Below, in pieces: positions 60,980 through 64,000 of a stretch of 64,000 nucleotides of DNA. Source of the stretch: Candidatus Phycosocius bacilliformis. Its GTDB lineage: Bacteria; Pseudomonadota; Alphaproteobacteria; Caulobacterales; Aquidulcibacteraceae. Within the stretch, counting starts at the first letter, position 1. Every line of letters begins with the position of its first letter. The stretch is from the NCBI RefSeq assembly GCF_003112735.1, contig NZ_BFBR01000008.1, positions 1 to 64,000 of the forward strand, read 5' to 3'. The notes below the pieces were generated by a model. It had not been told where the DNA came from. It did not search any database and saw only the letters and a program-made list of their open reading frames with translations. Made by a program: the position numbers and the translations under genes.

Positions 60980-60985
60980 AGTATA
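60980..60985 (-). promoter_or_regulatory. -10 element for the metallophosphoesterase-kinase unit
   Basis: TATACT on the minus strand at 60980-60985; the -35 position (61003-61008, GCGACT) is poor. Transcription starting from here would exclude the longer TTG-initiated frame and supports GTG 60954 as start. Confidence 0.4.
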
Positions 60986-61039
60986 GCAAGGCTTGGCGAT
61001 GGAGTCGCCTGCGACAAACTGCAATAATGGTATGAGAAA

Positions 61040-61065
61040 GGGCCTGACGGTTTCCCGCCAGGCCC
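61040..61065 (-). terminator. Terminator after the TonB-dependent receptor gene
   Basis: On the minus strand GGGCCTG and CAGGCCC (61059-61065 and 61040-61046) flank a 12-nt loop and are followed by TTTCT. It is 31 bp past the receptor stop codon. Confidence 0.7.
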
Positions 61066-61095
61066 CGTAAGTCATCTCAAGCGAGCGCGCTCAGC

Positions 61096-63309
61096 TTAGA
61101 AATTGACCTTAGCTTCAATGCCCCACACGCGCGGCGCATTCACAAAGCCGGTCAGATTGTTGAAGTCGATGCCACCGACCAGACGCTGCTCGTCGGTGAT
61201 GTTGCGACCATAGGCAGCAATCTCATACTTGTTGTCGAACAAGGTGACGCCGGTGCGCAGACCGCCTTCCCAATAGCCATCTTCGGAATATTCAATGGAC
61301 TTATAGAGGGTGAAATAGGTTTCGCCCTTATAGGCCCAGTCGGTCAGCACAAAGAACTCATGACCATTGCCGAATGGCTTGGAATATTTCGCCGACAGGT
61401 TGGCAATCCACTCAGGCGCATTGGGGAAGGGGTTGCCGTCGATCTTGGCATTGCCGCCAGTCACAGGGTTCAGAATGGTGCAGGGTGCCCCGCACGCCCC
61501 GACCGTCAGATTGGGGTCGTTGATTTCGGTCTTGTTGTAAGACAGCGAACCGGCAAACGACAGGTTCTGAGTTGGCAACCATTGGACTTCGGCTTCAAAG
61601 CCCGATGCTTTGCCTTCCTTGGCATTGAGCAACTGGTTGAAGTTACCGGCCCCGCCAATGGCGGTGAATTGCTGGTCATCAATCGTCATGGTGAAGACGT
61701 TAAGGTCAGCCCGCAGTTTGCGGTCCAAAGCAAAGGCTTTCACCCCGGCTTCAAACGAGGTCACAAATTCAGACTTCGCCGTGGTCACGGCGGTCCCGAA
61801 CAGAATGCGGCCCTGAATGGAGGGCGCACGATAGCCGCGTGCGGCGCGAGCATAGACATTGACCGACTCGGTGGCTTCATAGGTCGCCGAGACATCCCAA
61901 GAAACAGCTTCATCCGACACACTTTTGCGGACTGGAGCAATGTTGGCGATGCCGCCCCGGGCGACGAGGTCCTTTGAATCGTCGGAGTAACGCAGGCCTG
62001 CGGTCAAGGCCAAACGATCGGTTGGCTTATAGGTCACTGACCCGAACAAAGCCCAAGAATCAGTATTTTGGGTTTGGCGGGCGTCAGTGAACACACCGGT
62101 TGGCGAGAAGAAACCAAGCGAAAAGATCGACAAATCTTCTTGGAACACATAGGCCCCAACCTGCCAGCTCAAAGGACCGTCGCCATTGCTCGACAGACGC
62201 AGTTCCTGGGTGACTTGTTCGTGGTCATTAATCCCGTCGGCGGTATCAGAGCTGAACGGAATGAAGCCAGGGCCGACGCCTGCAACACCACCATCAATGT
62301 CGCCGCGGCCATAGAAATCCAAGGTCTCATAGCCGGTCACTGAGGTCAGGGTCACATTGCCAAAATCATAGACAACCCGGGCGGTTAGGCCCTTGGATTC
62401 AAGTTTTTGATTATTGCCTTCGCCTTGATCATAGCTGATGCGATCGGCCTTGAAATTGCTGTTAAGGCCGCGCTGGCCGCGGGTGATGACATTGGCACGG
62501 AAGATTTGTGAGGTGCCATCAAGCTTACGCGCATGGGCATTGAGCAAGATGTCCAGCTGGTCATTGGGCTGGAAGCGCAATTGAGCGCGAATGGCCCGAT
62601 CATCAAACCCACCCAGATTTTTTTCTGCCAATGGCCCGGTATTGGTGATCCAGTCATCTTGCCCGGTCAGCATGGCCGAGACGCGGAACGAGACAGTGTC
62701 GCTCAAAGCCCCGCCCAACGCGCCTTCAGCATCACGTCCACCGAACGAACGGAAACCACCTTTCAGATAGCCACCCGATTTGCCATTCGGCTTCACGCTG
62801 TCGAACTTGACGATGCCGGCAGGGGTGTTGCGGCCAAACAATGTCCCTTGTGGACCCCGCAGCACTTCGATGCGCTCCACGTCAAATACGGGAAAGCCCT
62901 TCAGCACTGGGTTTTCAAACACCACTTCGTCATAGATGAGAGAAACGGGCTGGGAGGCGTTCAGGTCGAAGTCCGAATTGCCAAGGCCGCGAATATAAAA
63001 GCGCGGGAAGGTGCGTCCGAATGAGCTTTCCACCACCAGCGAAGGGACCCGGCCGGAAAAGGCATTCATGTCTGCCCCGCCAGAGGTCAACGTGGTCAGC
63101 GCATCGCCGCGCACTGTGGTCAGCGAAGCAGGCACATCCTGGCTGCTTTCTTCTCTCTTCCGCGCGGTCACGATAACCGTTTCAATGCCAGTAGGTTCGT
63201 CGGAGGCAGCAGGCGCGTTTTGGGCTACTGCCAGACCGGGAGCAAAGGCAAACGTGCTAACTGCAAGGGCACTAACCGATGCCAAAGCGAGGTGACGGGT
63301 AAATTTCAT
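61096..63309 (-). CDS. TonB-dependent outer-membrane receptor
   Basis: 737 residues. Signal peptide 1-29 (…FAPGLAVA, then QNA), TonB box ETVIVTARKREES, plug domain with ERIEVLRGPQGTLFGRNTPAG, and a 22-strand barrel with the C-terminal WGIEAKVNF ending in Phe. Segment NTPAGIVKF replaces the NAxGGAInI of many sphingomonad-type receptors. Ligand unknown (iron chelates, vitamins or sugars). No TonB or uptake partner is adjacent. Confidence 0.93.
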   Translation of the reverse strand: MKFTRHLALASVSALAVSTFAFAPGLAVAQNAPAASDEPTGIETVIVTARKREESSQDVPASLTTVRGDALTTLTSGGADMNAFSGRVPSLVVESSFGRTFPRFYIRGLGNSDFDLNASQPVSLIYDEVVFENPVLKGFPVFDVERIEVLRGPQGTLFGRNTPAGIVKFDSVKPNGKSGGYLKGGFRSFGGRDAEGALGGALSDTVSFRVSAMLTGQDDWITNTGPLAEKNLGGFDDRAIRAQLRFQPNDQLDILLNAHARKLDGTSQIFRANVITRGQRGLNSNFKADRISYDQGEGNNQKLESKGLTARVVYDFGNVTLTSVTGYETLDFYGRGDIDGGVAGVGPGFIPFSSDTADGINDHEQVTQELRLSSNGDGPLSWQVGAYVFQEDLSIFSLGFFSPTGVFTDARQTQNTDSWALFGSVTYKPTDRLALTAGLRYSDDSKDLVARGGIANIAPVRKSVSDEAVSWDVSATYEATESVNVYARAARGYRAPSIQGRILFGTAVTTAKSEFVTSFEAGVKAFALDRKLRADLNVFTMTIDDQQFTAIGGAGNFNQLLNAKEGKASGFEAEVQWLPTQNLSFAGSLSYNKTEINDPNLTVGACGAPCTILNPVTGGNAKIDGNPFPNAPEWIANLSAKYSKPFGNGHEFFVLTDWAYKGETYFTLYKSIEYSEDGYWEGGLRTGVTLFDNKYEIAAYGRNITDEQRLVGGIDFNNLTGFVNAPRVWGIEAKVNF

Positions 63310-63708
63310 GTGAGGTCCATCCTGATTGCGATATCTGCAATCCGTTCTCGCGTCCCAGACGGACCGAAGTGGTCGGGGAAGAATCTGACACGCCGAACTG
63401 CTGATGGACGCGCTGGCTAGCCGCTGTAGGCGGATGAATCTACCTCAGGTCCGTCGATTTCTGTGACTGGGGCAACCTTACTTGCGTTGTGTTGCGTTGA
63501 TGCAACAATTTGGCGACGGTTTGATGGCGGTTGGCAGACTGACCAAGAATTGAGTCTCTCTGGAGCCTTGCATACAGGTCTTGTCGTAGGCAGCGCGTTC
63601 AGTAAGCATCTGACTTGTTTCACCTGCCCCCCTTGCGTCAATCGGGGTGATCGGGCATATGCGGCGGTCCGCGCCCAAGGTGTAACGCCTTCGGGCGCGG
63701 CGCGCTTT
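63310..63708. other. Intergenic region before tRNA-Trp
   Basis: 399 bp without a convincing gene. Contains the receptor leader, TTGCGTTG directly repeated at 63482-63489 and 63492-63499, and a GC-rich hairpin (GCGCCCAAGG pairing with CCTTCGGGCGC, 63671-63698) just before the tRNA. A weak promoter for the tRNA may be TTGCGT (63633-63638) with CATATG (63656-63661), 17-bp spacing. Confidence 0.5.
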
Positions 63709-63784
63709 AGGGGTTTAGCTCAGCTGGTAGAGCATCGGTCTCCAAAACCGAGGGTCGTGGGTTCGAGTCCCTCAGCCCCTGCCA
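63709..63784 (+). tRNA. trnW: tRNA-Trp (anticodon CCA)
   Basis: 76 nt with encoded 3' CCA. Acceptor AGGGGTT pairs with AGCCCCT (one G-T pair). D arm AGCTCAGCTGGTAGAGC, anticodon loop CTCCAAA with CCA at 63742-63744, TpsiC arm GGGTTCGAGTCCC. tRNA-Trp directly before secE is the standard arrangement in proteobacteria. Confidence 0.97.
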
Positions 63785-63886
63785 GGCGCGGCAGACAAGG
63801 TTTATCATGGCGGCCTGGCCGCTCAACCGATTGAAAGACAGGACAAGAGGCAGGGGGCGAGGCCCGTCTGCATCTGAAACAAGACG

Positions 63887-64000
63887 ATGGCACAAGCACC
63901 TACAACACCGACGCCGGCCCCCAAGCCAGCCGCCAAGAAGACGGGCCTGATCCAGTACTTCAAGGAAGTGCGGTCCGAAGTGCGCAAGATCTCCTGGGCC
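63887..64000 (+). CDS. secE: Preprotein translocase subunit SecE (N-terminal part)
   Basis: Begins MAQAPTTPTPAPKPAAKKTG and continues with LIQYFKEVRSEVRKISWA, the conserved SecE amphipathic helix that clamps SecY. 38 codons are present; the single transmembrane helix lies beyond the window edge. The Pro/Ala/Lys N-terminal extension is typical of alphaproteobacteria. nusG would be expected next. Confidence 0.93.
   Translation, partial: MAQAPTTPTPAPKPAAKKTGLIQYFKEVRSEVRKISWA

Overview
The window is a piece of an alphaproteobacterial chromosome. Three things point to a Caulobacterales/Hyphomonadaceae-type organism: two TTAA-N7-TTAA (CtrA-type) boxes between divergent flagellar operons, an ethylmalonyl-CoA pathway (crotonyl-CoA carboxylase/reductase plus ethylmalonyl-CoA mutase), and a large TonB receptor. 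Genus and species cannot be fixed from the sequence. Coding density is high. No transposase, integrase, phage gene, CRISPR array or rRNA is visible.

Layout. Bases 1-765 are gene-poor and hold five copies of a palindromic repeat, two of them in a perfect 126-bp tandem. Then come fliO-fliP (minus) divergent from flgB-flgC-fliE (plus), two rRNA-modification genes (RsmC-like, RsuA-like), a membrane transporter, a gamma-glutamylcyclotransferase/TauD pair, and the ethylmalonyl-CoA genes ccr (8.4 kb) and ecm (11 kb), separated by a duplicated PH-like membrane protein and a MarR-GNAT regulator. At 13.0-14.4 kb are two tandem, unrecognised, AT-richer membrane paralogs. dusA-tauE (minus) follow. Between dusA and metG sits a compact unit with promoter, three 26-codon microprotein genes and terminator (16.41-17.02 kb). 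Two paralogous small outer-membrane proteins (19.5-21.1 kb) share a duplicated upstream element.

From 21 to 40 kb: thioesterase, acyl-CoA dehydrogenase, DUF3253, lipoprotein hydrolase, methyltransferase-like protein, bactofilin, PrxQ, a giant AsmA-like protein, nitroreductase, Nudix hydrolase, cysE, a zinc/manganese ABC importer with a Zur-like box shared with a metallo-beta-lactamase-fold gene, and a soluble lytic transglycosylase. From 39.5 to 47.9 kb: dapA-smpB-TVP38, leuA, a RluA-type pseudouridine synthase, a TetR/hydrolase pair around a palindromic operator, an orphan TadG-like protein, and a tautomerase/DMT pair.

From 48 to 64 kb: de novo NAD synthesis (nadA-nadB-nadC) downstream of the regulator nrtR with two candidate operators, a dual-specificity phosphatase overlapping an HD hydrolase, a tandem universal stress protein, an acyl-CoA dehydrogenase, aroC, a metallophosphoesterase followed by a Ser/Thr kinase fused to a universal-stress domain, a TonB-dependent receptor, tRNA-Trp (CCA anticodon), and the start of secE cut off by the window edge.

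The best candidates for something undescribed are the tandem microprotein operon, the paralogous 'LFWTDKR' membrane proteins (one apparently starting at ATC), and the kinase-Usp/phosphoesterase pair.
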